64,000 bases of DNA from Microbotryum silenes-acaulis (Eukaryota; Basidiomycota; Microbotryomycetes; Microbotryales; Microbotryaceae): NCBI GenBank assembly GCA_003665825.1, contig QPFY01000015.1:620001-684000 (forward strand), read 5' to 3'. The notes beneath the pieces are model-generated. The model worked only from the letters and a program-made list of their open reading frames with translations, was not told where the DNA came from and searched no databases. Below are positions 25,241 to 37,936 of the stretch, in pieces (within the stretch, counting starts at the first letter, position 1; each line of letters starts with the position of its first letter). The position numbers and the translations under genes were made by a program.

Positions 25241-25992
25241 GCGCTGCGCGATGAGAATCGAAAGGGGAGTATCGCGGCCGGTGGGTGTCTCCTGTCGAAA
25301 ACCTGAAGAATCGCTACGTGGGCTGCGAGTCACCGGTTCACACATTTCGCTGCAGTTCTACATGCCAGCGTCACGCTGACTCTCCACCGTTGAAGGGCCA
25401 TCGACTGAAATATAGGCGCGACGGCGACGTGTGTTGTATAATGCAAGTAGAGATACATTGCTGATCTACACAAATTAAACGGACGACTCGGGGTCCGACA
25501 CTGGGGGAGATATAAACGAAGAGTAGGTAGATAAAGAAGAAAAAGAAGGTCAGAGCAGTAGCTAGGGAAGATAGAAAAATAAAATAAAATGTCCATGTGA
25601 AAGAGTCCGAGTCCTTCTGTATGCGTGACGGTGTTACAAAACGATGAAGCAAGCCCAAGGCAAATCGGGGAAAGGCACGTGAGGAAGGGATGAGAGAAGC
25701 CAACGCAAAAAGGAAACGACGTCGTCACAATCAAGAGGAGAGACAAGAAAAAGGCCGGAGCACAGGTCGAAGTCCCCGTCGCCCAACCACGAATTTTCGG
25801 CAGAAGCAGACAAATCTTCTTTTGGGCCGCACCATGCGAATGTACGGAGTCTGATATCAATCTTGCGCCAACGTGATGTGCCACACATGAGGCTCTATCC
25901 GAGTGACCTGTCGATGAAAAATCGCATTGCTCATGGATTCAGCTTCATCGTATAATCGTCGCCTTCGAACTCTGGGACCGGACTAGCTGAAC
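25241..25992. other. Convergent intergenic region
   Basis: Separates the stops of the carboxylesterase and fucosyltransferase-like A. No gene seen. Confidence 0.5.
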
Positions 25993-28590
25993 CTACCATG
26001 AAGCTGCCATCTTGTCGAAGCTTGCAATGCTACATGGACCAACGAATGAAGAGAGATGGGAATAAGGTGAGCGTTCGCATACAGATGAGCCCGGGATTCT
26101 AGTATCCACGTACGCATCTGGACTAGAGCAATCGATGCCAGTCTCTGTCTTGGGCATTTGTATTGTTCGCCCCTCCTTTCCGGCCGACCAAACCGCTGTA
26201 CAACCAAGAAAACGGGCGCGGATCAGCAGTGGCTCTGCCACCCCGTGGTATCGCTCATGCACGACTTGACTCACGAATCTTGCCAAACCCACTGTCGGTG
26301 GACAGGATTTGAAAGTCGGTTTCTGTAGCGCAGAAATGATCGACAATTGCCCTCGGCCGTCAAGACCAAAAAAAGAGGCCATACGTGTACTCACTCCCTA
26401 ATAGCCATCCCTCAATCAACGCCTCGCTCGCTCCGTCGAGCACTCGTTTCTTCTCTTCGACCGGATCGAGATCCTCCGCCGCGATTTCGGGATGGGCGGC
26501 GCTGAGTCCACTCAGGATCACCCGGTCACCGTACTGGTTGAGCGCGGCACGCTTAAGCGCCTCCGAATCGGATACGAGGTAATAGACGATCTTTTGATCG
26601 GGTCGCGCCAGTCGAGCGGAAACCTTCTCGGCGCATTCGAAAAAGGCTCGATGCGATGCTGCGTCCGAATGATCGTTTTTTGCGAATTCCTATTGCGCGT
26701 TTAAAAGCCAAACGTTAGCGAGCCCGCTTCGTACCCAGCAACGCCATCCTTCGTGCTTACCATGCTTTGATCACCCGTGCGGATCTGCAAGGCGACCGAA
26801 AACACGGAGGGAAGCGCGAACAGTGACGTGTATTGAACCATGAAGCGCAACGCATTCGCCTTGGGTCGGAACAGGTACTCGGACAAGCACGCGTACGCTG
26901 AAGAGCGCACCAATCCCTTCTCTTTCAAGACGTCCGACACTCCTCCATAGTTGAACGATCTGAACACCGCACCACGGTTCGTCCAGAACTGTCAGAGAGC
27001 GGAGTGCCGGGATGGTCAGGAAGACGTCTCCCCGGAGGCTGCAATCTACTCGGGACTGGGATCGAGCAAAGCTTACCCGGATCCAGAAGGGGTGATCTCG
27101 CATATGAGACCAAATCCGCATGATAAGGAAGGCATCGACGTAGTCATCCGGCAGGTCGATCATGGGCAGCAAGATACGTGATTTCGTGACGCCCATCTTG
27201 GGGTGACGTGCCAGACCTGTCTGCATGTCGGTCGGCTGACTCCAGTCGATGTGCACGGCGTCGGCAAGGAGCTCGAACGGCCAATTGTCCCACTCGATGA
27301 AAAAGGCTCGATCGGTAAGGATGGCGTACAGGAATGATGTGAAGAGTCCAAGCGATCTGTGCAAAAGAGAGGAGAGGTCAGCCTGCGCAAGTCAATCTGG
27401 CATTGCCCTCCGCCGAACAAAAGACAGGTTTACGAACCGATCGGCTATCCCGCCACAGCTTGCGGTGGCCGGACATGTCGCTTGGAAGACTTTGACAGGT
27501 TTCTTGCCTTGCAAGATCGCGTTGTGAAGGATGGTGTAGTTTCTGGCCCACGGCATCGAAGAGCAGCCCGTGCTCGGTCGTCCCGTTTCGTACTCTCGCA
27601 CAAGATCGTCGTATCTGCAAGGTCATCAAGAGATAGTTCGGAGAGAGAAGGCAATATTGAGGTAAGTTTTGCGTAAGAAGGAACGTCGTCGAGAGCTGGA
27701 GTTGACTGACTTGTCTCGAGCACCTGCCATATATTTGCCGGGGCCGCTGCCGATCCTAGCCATCGCGGGACCTTCGCGTATTCTCGGTGACGAGCTCGAG
27801 CTCGCCAATCCCACCGGAGTCCCAGCCATCGAAACGGGTCGCGTCTCGATCAACCATTGTCGTACCCGCAGATCCTCCTGTGCAGACGAGGGTCCGCGCG
27901 CGACACCGACTGGGTCAGTAACTGGGGCACGCGTGTTCGCGCAGGGATAACCTCCTCAGAAAAACGACTTACCTTGCTCAACGTCTTCAGCATATTCGAC
28001 AAACTCTCATGCACCGGCTTGAGTTGCCAGACGTAGCTGTTCATCATGGTTTGGACAGCCTCCTCGGCGGCCTCCCTGTTCTTGCCCGCCTGGATCGATT
28101 CAGCCGCCGGTACAGGTGGTGGTGGCTCATAGTGGGCTACTTCGAGATCCGAGTCGTCGAGCGGTGCCAACACGGGATGCTGCTCGTGGCCGAAGAGCGA
28201 GTTGCGCGGCAGCTGGTGGGTCAATTTTGGGTTGCGCCAGATGCAGTAGATCAACAGGACTGTCAAGACGACCACGACGTAGAGTAGCCGCGGCGGGCTC
28301 CGGAGTTGTTGAGAGATCTTGTAGCTGGTGCTCATGCTCATGCCGTTGCCGGTGCTCCGATGTGACCTCCGAAGTGAATCGCCCAGGCTGGGAGTGGTTT
28401 CGTGGTCGTGGGTCGAGTCGTAGACGCTCAGTTTGGACGTCGGTGGCCGCTCGTCGTCACGCTCGTCGCCGTCGGAGTCCGCCCCGAACGCTAGCTCGGA
28501 CGACGAATAGAACTGCTCCTCTTCCAGCATGCGCGGCGACGACAATTTGGTGGTTCGAGGTAGCATGGCGATCGAATGCCGATGTTCCAT
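25993..28590 (-). CDS. Fucosyltransferase-like type II membrane protein A
   Basis: Predicted Golgi glycosyltransferase. Start taken as MEHRHSIAMLPR at 28590 (the next Met, 28566, is equally possible). Cytosolic tail, then a transmembrane helix LLYVVVVLTVLLIYCIW (about 28235-28285), stem, and a lumenal domain: NYTILHNAILQGKKPVKVF, CGGIADR, then after an intron SLGLFTSFLYAILTDRAFFI, RSFNYGGVSDVLKEKG, and the signature ALQIRTGDQSM (about 26760-26795), comparable to the HxRxxD donor-binding motif of fucosyltransferases. The block LGxFxSxLYAxLTDRxxxI resembles motif I of plant xyloglucan fucosyltransferases (GT37); specificity is unknown. Later exons give YYLVSDSEALKRAALNQYGD and TDFQILSTDSGFGK; the last exon ends DKMAASW at 25993. 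Paralogue of the gene at 41.2 kb, with matching intron phase after CGGxxDR. Confidence 0.75.
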
Positions 28591-29692
28591 TCGAAGGGGA
28601 AGGGGCAAAGGAGGGGGGCAGGGGAGCAACAACGACGAGGGCCCGTCGAGCTTGCAGCGGCCGAATTCAATCCGATCGCCAGGAAGTAGCTGGGGGGAAC
28701 GGACGAAGTGGCAGGAGGAGGCGCAAAGGCAGCAAGCAGCGTTTCAACAATTGTCGCCGCTACGAATTGGGCTCGCGAAAGGCCTTCCTCTGATATTCTT
28801 CTTCGCGCAATCGCCCCCTTGCCCAGCCAGGGCAATTTCAAGCCACGCTGGCACGGCGGACGCGCCCGCCGCCCCGTCACTCCTGCCCCCGCCCGCGCTT
28901 TTACGACGCCCGGACGCCCGCTTCGATAGGGCTTCTGGACCGGGGCGTTCGCGAGACTCGTACTCTCTCGCGGGGATGATGCGGGCGGCCTTTTGATCAA
29001 TCATCGATTGCGCCTTGCAAGTGACCGAGTCAGCGTTTTGCCGATGAAGGTGGAAGGTGTTCCCAGGAGTGGGTATGAATTTTCAGTCTACACCAAAGCG
29101 CGGACTTGTTGAGGCCCAGTGGCTGTTGGGAGGGAGCCTGTAGTATGCGGCGGCAGGTTATCACTAGATCACTGGCCGCCGATGATCCACTCCCAGTCCT
29201 GTCAGGGTCTTCAGGGACCGTGACGCGACCCCACGGCCGGCTCTGGTGCGCTCGCGAATGGCATGTTCCTACAGAGCGGTAGGTAGCGGAAATGAACACG
29301 ATGAGCCAATGCAAAAAAGGGACTGATTTGACATCCTCTGGTCTGACATACTTATGTGCCAGGGATGACACCGTTCGTCTGGTGGATACTCATGAACTAG
29401 AATAAGGAAACGCTTGGAAAAAGGGGCACTCGCTGGCGCGGCGGCGGGCGGGCGGGCGGGCGGGCGGGCACACGCACGCAATGTCTCAAACGATGGCCTG
29501 GCCGGGATGTCGAGGAGGTCCGAGCGGCAGCTAGCGGCAGGCGCGTGTGGTCGTGGGCTGCCTGGCCTTACAAGTGACCGGCTTCGACCGCGCTGCTCTG
29601 ACCTGCTCACCCCGAACACCCGCCCGTACGACCGATCAACGCGCTCAGCACGGTGCACCGGCTACACAAGGCTATTGCCTCGCTTTGCGAAC
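28591..29692. other. Divergent intergenic region with GGGC microsatellite
   Basis: Between fucosyltransferase-like A (-) and the deacetylase (+); should contain both promoters. A (GGGC)n run of about 25 bases lies at 29445-29469. No gene seen. Confidence 0.5.
29445..29469 (+). repeat. (GGGC)n microsatellite
   Basis: Six perfect GGGC/CGGG units in the 5' region of the deacetylase gene. Such a run can form G-quadruplex structure. Confidence 0.9.
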
Positions 29693-32062
29693 ATGCTGAC
29701 CGAGCGCAACAGCAATGGCAACATGACCTCGGCGCCCGTGTCCAAGCGCAGGGTGGCCTACTTCCATGATGGTCAGTCGCCCGCGCTCGGCTTGTTCCTC
29801 GTGCTCATGCGCTCGAGCTGACCCAGTGGATTGACATGTCACTGCAGAGGATGTGGGAGCATACGCCTATAGTATGGGTCAGTCCATGCTCTGTGAGGGT
29901 CCGTCCATTGCTAGCGCTGACTGACTTTAAGATCCAATGCTCCCCTCGTTTCGACTCGTACCGTCACCGCACAACAGTGCACCCGATGAAACCACACCGA
30001 GTAACGATGGCCCACAACCTCGTCGTCAACTATGGACTCGACAAGCACATGGACATGATCGTAAGTAAGCCGCAGTCCTCGCCGGTGCCAGTCGCTGACC
30101 TCACAGTACGGTCGGTCACAGCGACCTACCCGCGCAACGGCACACGAGATGACACGATTCCACACCGACGAGTTCATCGATATGCTCTCCAGGGTCACTC
30201 CCGACCTCGTTGAAGAGATGACGTGCAGGGGAACCCGCTGTGAGGCAACTAGTCTACCCCAGACGGGCTCTTTTGCTCCTCCGCTCTTCGCAAGCCATGC
30301 TGATCCAACATTCGTCCATCTCTTCCAGTCCTGATCGGAGAAGACTGCCCCGCATTCGAAGGCCTGTTCGAGTTTTGTTCCATATCAGCTGGAGGATCTC
30401 TAAGTACGGCGCACTGCGTCAACTTTGCTCACGGCGCGCCAGCGAACTCGGCTGATGCGCTGCTTCTCTGGGTCCACCCCACAGGCGCGGCCCGACGCCT
30501 GACCGACGCCAAAGCCGATATTGCTCTCAATTGGGCCGGAGGGTTGCACCACGCGAAGAAGCGCGAAGCATCAGGGTTCTGCTACATCAACGACATCGTC
30601 CTGGCTATCCTCGAACTGCTGAGGTACGACGGCCACGATCTAGCCTTTCCTTGCCTGTGCAAAAGGCTGACGTGCCCTCCCCGGGTAGATACCATGCTCG
30701 AGTACTTTACATTGACATCGATGTACACCACGGCGACGGTGTAGAAGAAGCGTTCTTCACCACCGATCGGGTCATGACGGCATCTTTTCACAAGTTTGGC
30801 GACTTCTTTCCCGGTACTGGAGCACTGAATGATCGAGGCAAAGGTCCCGGCAAAGGCTATTCGGTCAACTTCCCGCTCAAAGACGGCATCGATGATCAGA
30901 GCTACAAGACTGTATTCAGACCGGTGTGTCTCATTTTCCAGCGCGAATGACTGACAAGCCCCTCCAAATTAGGCGTGTCGGAGCTTGAGCAATCACGTCG
31001 CACCGTGCAAAGCTGACGATTTACGTCATGATCTATTGCATTTCAGGTGATGCAAGCGATTATGGATTGGTATCGACCCGGGGCAGTTGTGCTCCAGTGC
31101 GGTGCCGACTCCCTGGCCGAAGACAAGCTCGGACCCTTCAATCTGTCAATGCAAGGTATGTGTCGAGCGCGTACAGGCTTAGGTGGGCGAGGCAATCGAC
31201 CCTCATGCTGCTCTTCACGTGTACAGGTCATGCCGACTGCGTCGAATTCATGCGCACGTTCAACGTACCCCTCATGATCCTCGGTGGAGGAGGGTACACA
31301 ATACGCAACGTCGCTCGGACCTGGGCGTACGAAACCGGTGTCGCTTGCGGTCAGGTTCTGAGCGAAAGCTTGCCCTACAATGACTACTTCGAATACTTTG
31401 GGCCCGAGTTCAAGATGAATGTACCGGCAAGCAATATGGAGAATTCGAACACAGCCGAGTACCTCGAAACCACCAAGTGAGCCAGCCCGCTTTCCTCGTC
31501 TCAGCAAACCACAAACTGATCCGTTCGTCCCCTGTTGTTCAGAAATGCGATCTTGGAGAACTTGCGCAACATGCCCTTTGCACCCTCGGCTCAGATGCAC
31601 GCCGTTCCCTTCGACTTTGACTCGGACCCAGGAGACTCCGACTCGGACCTCGATGTGCGCATCTCCAACCGCATCCGAGAGACCCAACGTCATCAGGATG
31701 AAGGCTATGTCTCGTCGGACGAGGAGGGGGATAGTTTGCAGGAGAGGTATCGCAAGTTGTCCAAGAGTTATATCACCTCGCTCGGATCGACGGCACGGGG
31801 GGAAGTGCCGGCCAGTCGGAGGAAACGGGCGGCGCACAAAGGAGGGGACGAGGAGAATGGGATGCTGGATGAAGAGACCGACAATTGCGCGCACGAACCC
31901 AGGCGGCCCCAGAGAACCTTCTTTCGAATGACACCGGGGAAAAGTGGGGCGGGGTTGATGTTGGATGAACCGAATCGGTTCTTGCTGGGCTTGGGCACGT
32001 TGGGCTCCACGAGTGGGAGTGGGAGCAAGGCCGCGGAGGAGTGGAGGAGAGGCGTGTTGTAA
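29693..32062 (+). CDS. RPD3: Class I histone deacetylase, Rpd3/Clr6 type
   Basis: Zinc-dependent lysine deacetylase acting on histone tails in the nucleus as part of Sin3-type corepressors. Start [15 protein letters not shown] at 29693, then KRRVAYFHD; exons spliced in frame give [85 protein letters not shown] (His pair), [16 protein letters not shown] (zinc Asp/His), [26 protein letters not shown], and [18 protein letters not shown] (catalytic Tyr). [20 protein letters not shown] sequence ([16 protein letters not shown] here) and IRNVAR favour Rpd3/Clr6 over Hos2. All active-site residues are present. The C-terminal 170 residues are acidic then basic and specific to this gene: [12 protein letters not shown], a Ser/Glu patch and [13 protein letters not shown]. 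Eight or so introns; one donor near 30400 is GTACGG. Stop at 32060-32062. Confidence 0.93.
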
Positions 32063-32373
32063 TTCCTGTGTCTCGATCGAAGTCTGACAACTGTTACCAG
32101 TGACATTTGGACCTATTGTAATGTAATCTTAGCGTCTCAGGAGAAATTAGTCTCACCTCAAATGCAGTCGAATTGCCTCCAACTGAAAACGGAGGCCACG
32201 TTGCGTACGCGTCATTTTCGAGGAACGCTCAGTTGTGGACTCAAATAAAAGTGAATTAATCACTGGCCTTACGAAGATGCTACCAAAAATTAGAAAATGT
32301 ACCTATTGACATGTTGCTGGGCGGGAGGGGAGAAACGGGAACCCGGACGACGAAATTGCGGACCAGTGTCGGC

Positions 32374-35300
32374 TCAACGGGTGAAGAGGGCGCGGAAGAT
32401 GGCGAGGGCGTGATCGCGCAAAGAGAGCTCTTGAACAAAGTTAGCCGAGGTCATCCACAGTCCAGGATTATCTGAGGCTGCGCAAGTAGGCCAAAGGCTG
32501 ATCAGCACGACTGTCCAGTCTGTATTCCGCCTAGCTGCAACTTACTGTCTCGACCTGCGGGGGCGAAGGCGAATCCGCCGATCAAGACCAGGTACGACAG
32601 GCACAAGATGGAACCGCGGTAATAGCTGTTGTAGGCGAAGCATTCAATCGATCAGCAGAGCGGCTTCCAACAATGGCTTGAAGGACATCCACTTACTTGG
32701 CTCTGGCCTCGATGTAGGTGTAGGTCAAGAGAAACACCGAGAACATGATGGCGATCACGTCCCATCGCGGGAACACGAGCGTGAAAGATCGGTGCAAGAG
32801 CGTCTCTTTGCCGATGCTGTAGAAGGCCGAAAACGCGAGCATGGCCGGCGCTTGGATGAGGCATACTTGTAAGGCATAGGCAGAACCGATCTCCATCCTG
32901 TGCGGTCAAAGACAGACGAGACGCTCAGTATACAGTATCGGCCTTCTCGGCAAGAGTCGGGGTTTTGGAACGTACGAGAGCGCGATGTTGCCGTTGATGG
33001 CGAACGAGATGGCGTTCATGAACTCGGTCGTGTTGGGCACGAGGGCAAACAGAGTTACACCCAAGAACTTCTCAGGAATCCCTGATCCCTCGAGCACGAC
33101 GTCAACCACGCCGACAAGGATTTCTACCCGACGCAAGGATGCAGCAGAAATCAGCAAACTCGCACGACCTGCGCGTCACCCGTCCAATGGGAGCTGTGCT
33201 CACCTGCGATCAAGGCGTAAAGGATCGTGCACCCCAACAAGACACTTGCGGACTTAAGACGACTCCAGTTGGGCGCATCGTGACCTCCTTCACCGGCTCC
33301 CGCATCATGGTCCGCTGCGCCTTTGTTCGTGTTCGCGGCCGACGCTTCTCGTACATGCGAAGTCGAACGTTGCGTTCGCGCGCCACCTGGACCGGCCGAT
33401 GCGGAAGCCAGAGGTAGATGCGCTACACGGGAAGGCGCAGCGACAGCAACACCTGTTGCGGCGACGGACTCGACTGCGCGATGAAATTCGTCGGCAGACA
33501 TGCCTTCTGGTAGCTCCATGGGAGGGACTCCACCCTCGGGGTTGGTGCTGGTGACCAAGGGTGTCGAGTCTTGCAAAGGGGTATATGAACCACTCGCACG
33601 CCCTATCGTACTCGAGCGATGTCGAGGCAGACGCTGAGACGGGACGATGCGCTTGTGAAGGGAGGCGCGATCACCATTGGGGGCGTGGGATCCAGGCGCG
33701 GCGGACGCCGGCCGGGGCAAGTGAGGTTCGTGTTTGATTTGAGCATTTTGCCAAATCTGCGAGGCATGAGTTCGCAGAGAGAACCAAAGGCCGATGAGGT
33801 ATGACTGTGTGCCAAGCAAGTGATCAGAATTCAGTAGGCCGTGGCAGCCAACATAAATTCTACGCACGCGTAACTTACGAGGACGAGGAGAACGGCGCAA
33901 TAGTACGACAGGATCTTGACCGTCGACTTGTAAAATGGGTCATCGGCAGGATTGATATGCTCGTAGTAGCAAGTTCGGCACGACTCGGATGTACCGGAGC
34001 GATGATCAGGATCGCAATCGGTACACGTCAGCTGGAAGCTGCCGTAGATCTCGTAGAATAGCGTCGGGGTGAGGATTCCGATAATGGCCATGATGAGCAT
34101 TGTGCTCGTCACACCGGCACTGCGGGCGTTGAACTTCTGCTCCTTGCGACGCATCGCCCCACCGATCATCGATGCACCGGGCATCAATAAGACACCCGCG
34201 AGAATACTGCCGACGATCGAGCCCTCGACAAGCTCGCCCTTGGCGCGCGTCAACGCGATCGAGTAAAGGATGATCTCGATAATGGACCCGAACGAAGCGT
34301 TGATGACAGCACCCATCCCAATCGAACTTTGCGCCGAGATCGACGCGACAGCCATGCCGATAAAGTACGATAATGGGATGACACTCAACAATGCCAGTAC
34401 GAACATACAAGCCGGCGAGGCGATAAAGGCCAAAACGCCGCCGAGGTGATGTTCTGCCACGCGCGGGCTGACGTAGAAGTAGTCCAGGATGACAAAGAAG
34501 ACGAGTGACATGAGGTTGACGAAGAGGATGTTGACTCCATCAATTGTGTACTTGTAGTATTGGAGGCCCATTGCGTGGTATGTGCAGAGCAGTACGGTAG
34601 AGTGGGGTCCGAAGAGTCGACCGTGGCGTTTTGCCGCAGCGACCGACTTGCGTGAGACGGGGGGCGCTCGCTGTCCGGCCATCAAGGGGTATTGCACGCC
34701 AGAGTTGTTGGCTAACGTCGGTGGACCTGGCTGAGACTGATCAGAGTGAGAATCCAAACCCGGGGCCGCCGCGTTGTTGCTGAAACGCGACTCGATCTCA
34801 GTCGGTGCGGCTGCGGCGAAAGCGTTGTACTTGGGCGGAGAGCGGAAATGGAGCGCCAAAGGCTCGTTGTTCAGATGGCGCAGTAGAACCCACAACAACT
34901 TGGCCATCGGGATCGTGAATACCAATCCCCAGCACAGTACGCAGACGAGCAGAAGGAGAGGCGCGATGATGAGGTAGAACGCGACCCACCACATGGTGCG
35001 GCCCAATGCACGAATGCGCAGGGCGCGATGAGCGGACTCGGACGAATCTTTGCTGAAGTCGTGAGGTCGCCAAGAAGGTGCGGCAACCGTGTCTTCGCTC
35101 GAGGCACGTTGCATACCTCGACCGCGCGGGGAGCCGGCCGAAGTCGCAGCTGTAGCACCGTAGCCAGATTGCTGACCACCAGGGGCCAGTAGCCGAGAGT
35201 TCTCAGCAGAATCGCCAGGCACTCGAAGAGAGGCACTGCTGGGCACACCGCGAACGGTCAAATGCGTCTTGGACGCGTCACCGCAGTGGGAACTGCCGAA

Positions 35301-37936
35301 AGATGACGCGCGACGCTGAGAAGATCCACCAGGACGTGACGATGCCGACCTAGTCTGACTTCGGCTTCGACCGTAAGTGCTTCCTGCGCTTTCGAGGTCC
35401 CGTCGTAAAGATGCACGATCCATTTCCTCCTCTTCGTCAAGCACATCACCGGTGTCGTCATGATCGTGAGCAGAGGCTGAAGAGCTGCCTTCACTGCCAT
35501 TGCTAGTTTCGTCGTCGAACTGATCGGTCCATCCTTCGACGTACTTGCCGAACGGCCAAAAGAGATAGCCACCAAGCTCCCAGACGACGCGACCGTACTT
35601 GCCACCCCCCAAGGGACGCACCACAGCATGCCCGCAACCAATGTGCAGACGATGAACAGAGCCGTTCCAAAGAAGAGTGTCCAGACCAAATTGCCCGGAG
35701 CCAGATGGCGGACCACGGTCGAAGAGGGTACATCGTGCAGAGCCTTTTCTGCGTTGCGAGTGATGGAGCGATCTTTCTTGTACAGAGCCGGTTTCCAGAT
35801 GGGCAGGCCGAACGGATGCTCGACGTTGATGGCCTGCGGTGAATAGAAGAAGATCGCCAATCAGAGCCAGAACGAAATGGTAGGCCACATCATCGAAACT
35901 CACATCCTGTCGATCTTTCAGCGTGTACTCGACCTCGGCATCGTTGATGTCGTCGTCATCGTCGGTTTGCTCATCGGCCTCAAAGGCATCGCGCAGTGCA
36001 TGCTCGCCGTCCTCGTCACCGTCTTCAGTGCTGGCCTCTACCACTTCTTCTTCCGTGTGCTCGCTTGATGGTTCCTCACCGACAGGTCCTCCACGCGTGG
36101 AAGACGTGTAGGACATCCCTCGAAGTGACGACAGTTGTCGCCCGGGAAACATGGGCGACCATATCTCGCCTTCTTCCGAGGGCGCAATGTTGCCGCGACC
36201 GGCCCCTTTGACCCACTCCTCTTCTCCGCTTGCAGGGGCCCTGGAGGAGCTTCGACCTACGCCATGCCCCCCAGTCACAGTCCGTCCGCCCTGGGCTGCC
36301 GAGGTGGAAGCATAGCTTGCTGTGAACTCGCGGGCTGGTGGTCGCGACACCGAACGATTTCGAGCCGAATCATCACCACTTGGACCAGCGTGAGCCGTCG
36401 CGGTAGAAGGTAGGCCCATCCCGATCGTCTGCCCAGCTTCAAAGTCGCTTTGGTCGTAGTAGCTCGAAGATGTCGTCCTCCTCATTGCCGCGGCCCTTTC
36501 GATCTCTCGTTTGCGAGTGGCCGCTTTCTCGGCCTCCTGTGGTAGCCAACGAGTGGTACCCCCAGAGATGTCAGCTTTGTTGAAGTCCAGATAGCGCAGC
36601 CCGGTGCAGGAGTCCCGGCGAGATCACGAACCTTTTTGACACGAGCTCGCTCCTTCATCCGTTTGCGAACCAACTCCTCTCCTCTATCCCGCACGCTGAC
36701 TTCGTCGTCTTCACGATCACCGAGCAAAATGGCCTCCCTGGACATCGGGGCCGGACTCAAGGGCCTCTCGGCTCGTGTCGAAGAGGTCGGCAACAGGCCT
36801 GGTCGATCGTCATCGTCGTCATCATCATCATGGTCATCATCTCGATCACCAGCGCGAAGTCGGGCTCGTGAGACGGATCGAGCCGTCGTACGGCGGGACG
36901 CTGAAGTCAAGATGGGAGGGAGACCCACTGCCGAGGTCGCTCTCGTCTTGGAGCCCCCGCCCGGGGTCGGGGTCGGGGGTGGTCCAGCCCTCGCTCGAGC
37001 ACTTCCAGAAACGACGGACGCGTAGGAAACTGATCCTGAGAATGACGGGCTGGGCGGCACGTGTGCAATTCCGCCTGAAGTGGAAGACCTCGCTCTAGAG
37101 GTGGAGGGAAAGTAGCAGCCCTCGTTGCCTCGTTCGGAGGAACGTCCTTCATCGTTGTCGCCTTCTTCTCCTTCCTCGTTCTCGTCGTCATCGTCGCGCC
37201 GTCGATCGAAAGGGTGGCGAGCACGAGCCCCGGGTGTGGTGACGGTCAATGACTCGAGATCGTCCTCTGTGGCCATGAGCGTCTCGCGAGTCTTGATGGA
37301 CCCGAGTGCAGCTCTACCGGTTGATTGACTCGTCGAAGCAAGACGAGGGTTGGCGGTCGATGACGTCGGGAAGTTCGTGGAGGACGGGTCAGGTTGCGAA
37401 CCGACGGGTGGGAAGGTCAGTGCACAGGCTGAAGCGGAGAGGGGCGAGGGATGAATCGTGCTTGTGCTTGTGCTTGTACTGATTTGGTTCGAAGTCCAGG
37501 CCACCGAGTGATCCGTGATGGTAGCTGCGGCGGAGGGAGTCGACGCTCCGGACGGATTGGATGAGTGGAAAATGACAGACGATGCGCCGGACGAGGATTG
37601 ACGCGAATGGGGAGCCGACACGGGTGGACTGGCGAGGCCGAGCGGGGGCGACACTGGAGATCGGGGGCCCCTAGCCGAATGGTCCGTTGTCCGCGTCGCC
37701 GTCCGTGCCGTCGTGTCGGTCGTTGAGATCGCAGCTGGCGAGGGCCTCGATCGTACGGGGTCCGCACTGGAGCTTGGAACAGGAATGGAGCTGGAATCGG
37801 GGCTAGAGGTAGAGGCGGAGGTGGAGGTGGGGTTGTGCACGACGACCGTAGACGACGACGATCGCGAGGACGGCTGCGACGACGACCGCGACGACGACGC
37901 CTGCGGTGGCTCTGGCCGCTCTGCGTCGACGGCCAT
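32374..37936 (-). CDS. VNX1: VNX1/CAX-type vacuolar cation/proton exchanger with long N-terminus
   Basis: Membrane antiporter of the CaCA superfamily that swaps protons for Na+/K+ or Ca2+, probably at the vacuole. Start MAVDAERPEPPQ at 37936. The first 500 residues are disordered Ser/Thr/Pro-rich with a poly-Asp patch (about 36820-36850). A first exon block ends EELVRKRMKERARVKK and splices to EAEKAATRKREIERAAAMRR. The exchanger core follows: GMAVASISAQSSIGMGAVIN, then ASFGSIIEIILYSIALTRAK (first alpha repeat), LVEGSIVGSILAGVLLMPGA, and after a cytosolic loop FALVPNTTEFMNAISFAING (second alpha repeat, about 32990-33060) with NIALSMEIGSAYALQVCLIQ. About 12 transmembrane helices. The short last exon encodes NPGLWMTSANFVQELSLRDH and stops at 32374-32376. 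The Asn/Glu pairs NASFGSIIE and NTTEF are the cation-binding signatures. Which cation it carries cannot be read from sequence. Confidence 0.88.

Noticed and set aside
28116..28793. 225-codon plus-strand ORF
   Set aside because: Opposite to the N-terminal exon of fucosyltransferase-like A; Arg/Ser-rich, the expected shadow of a low-complexity coding exon.
33831..34410. Overlapping minus frames near the exchanger core
   Set aside because: Shadow frames; only the frame carrying the alpha-repeat motifs is coding.
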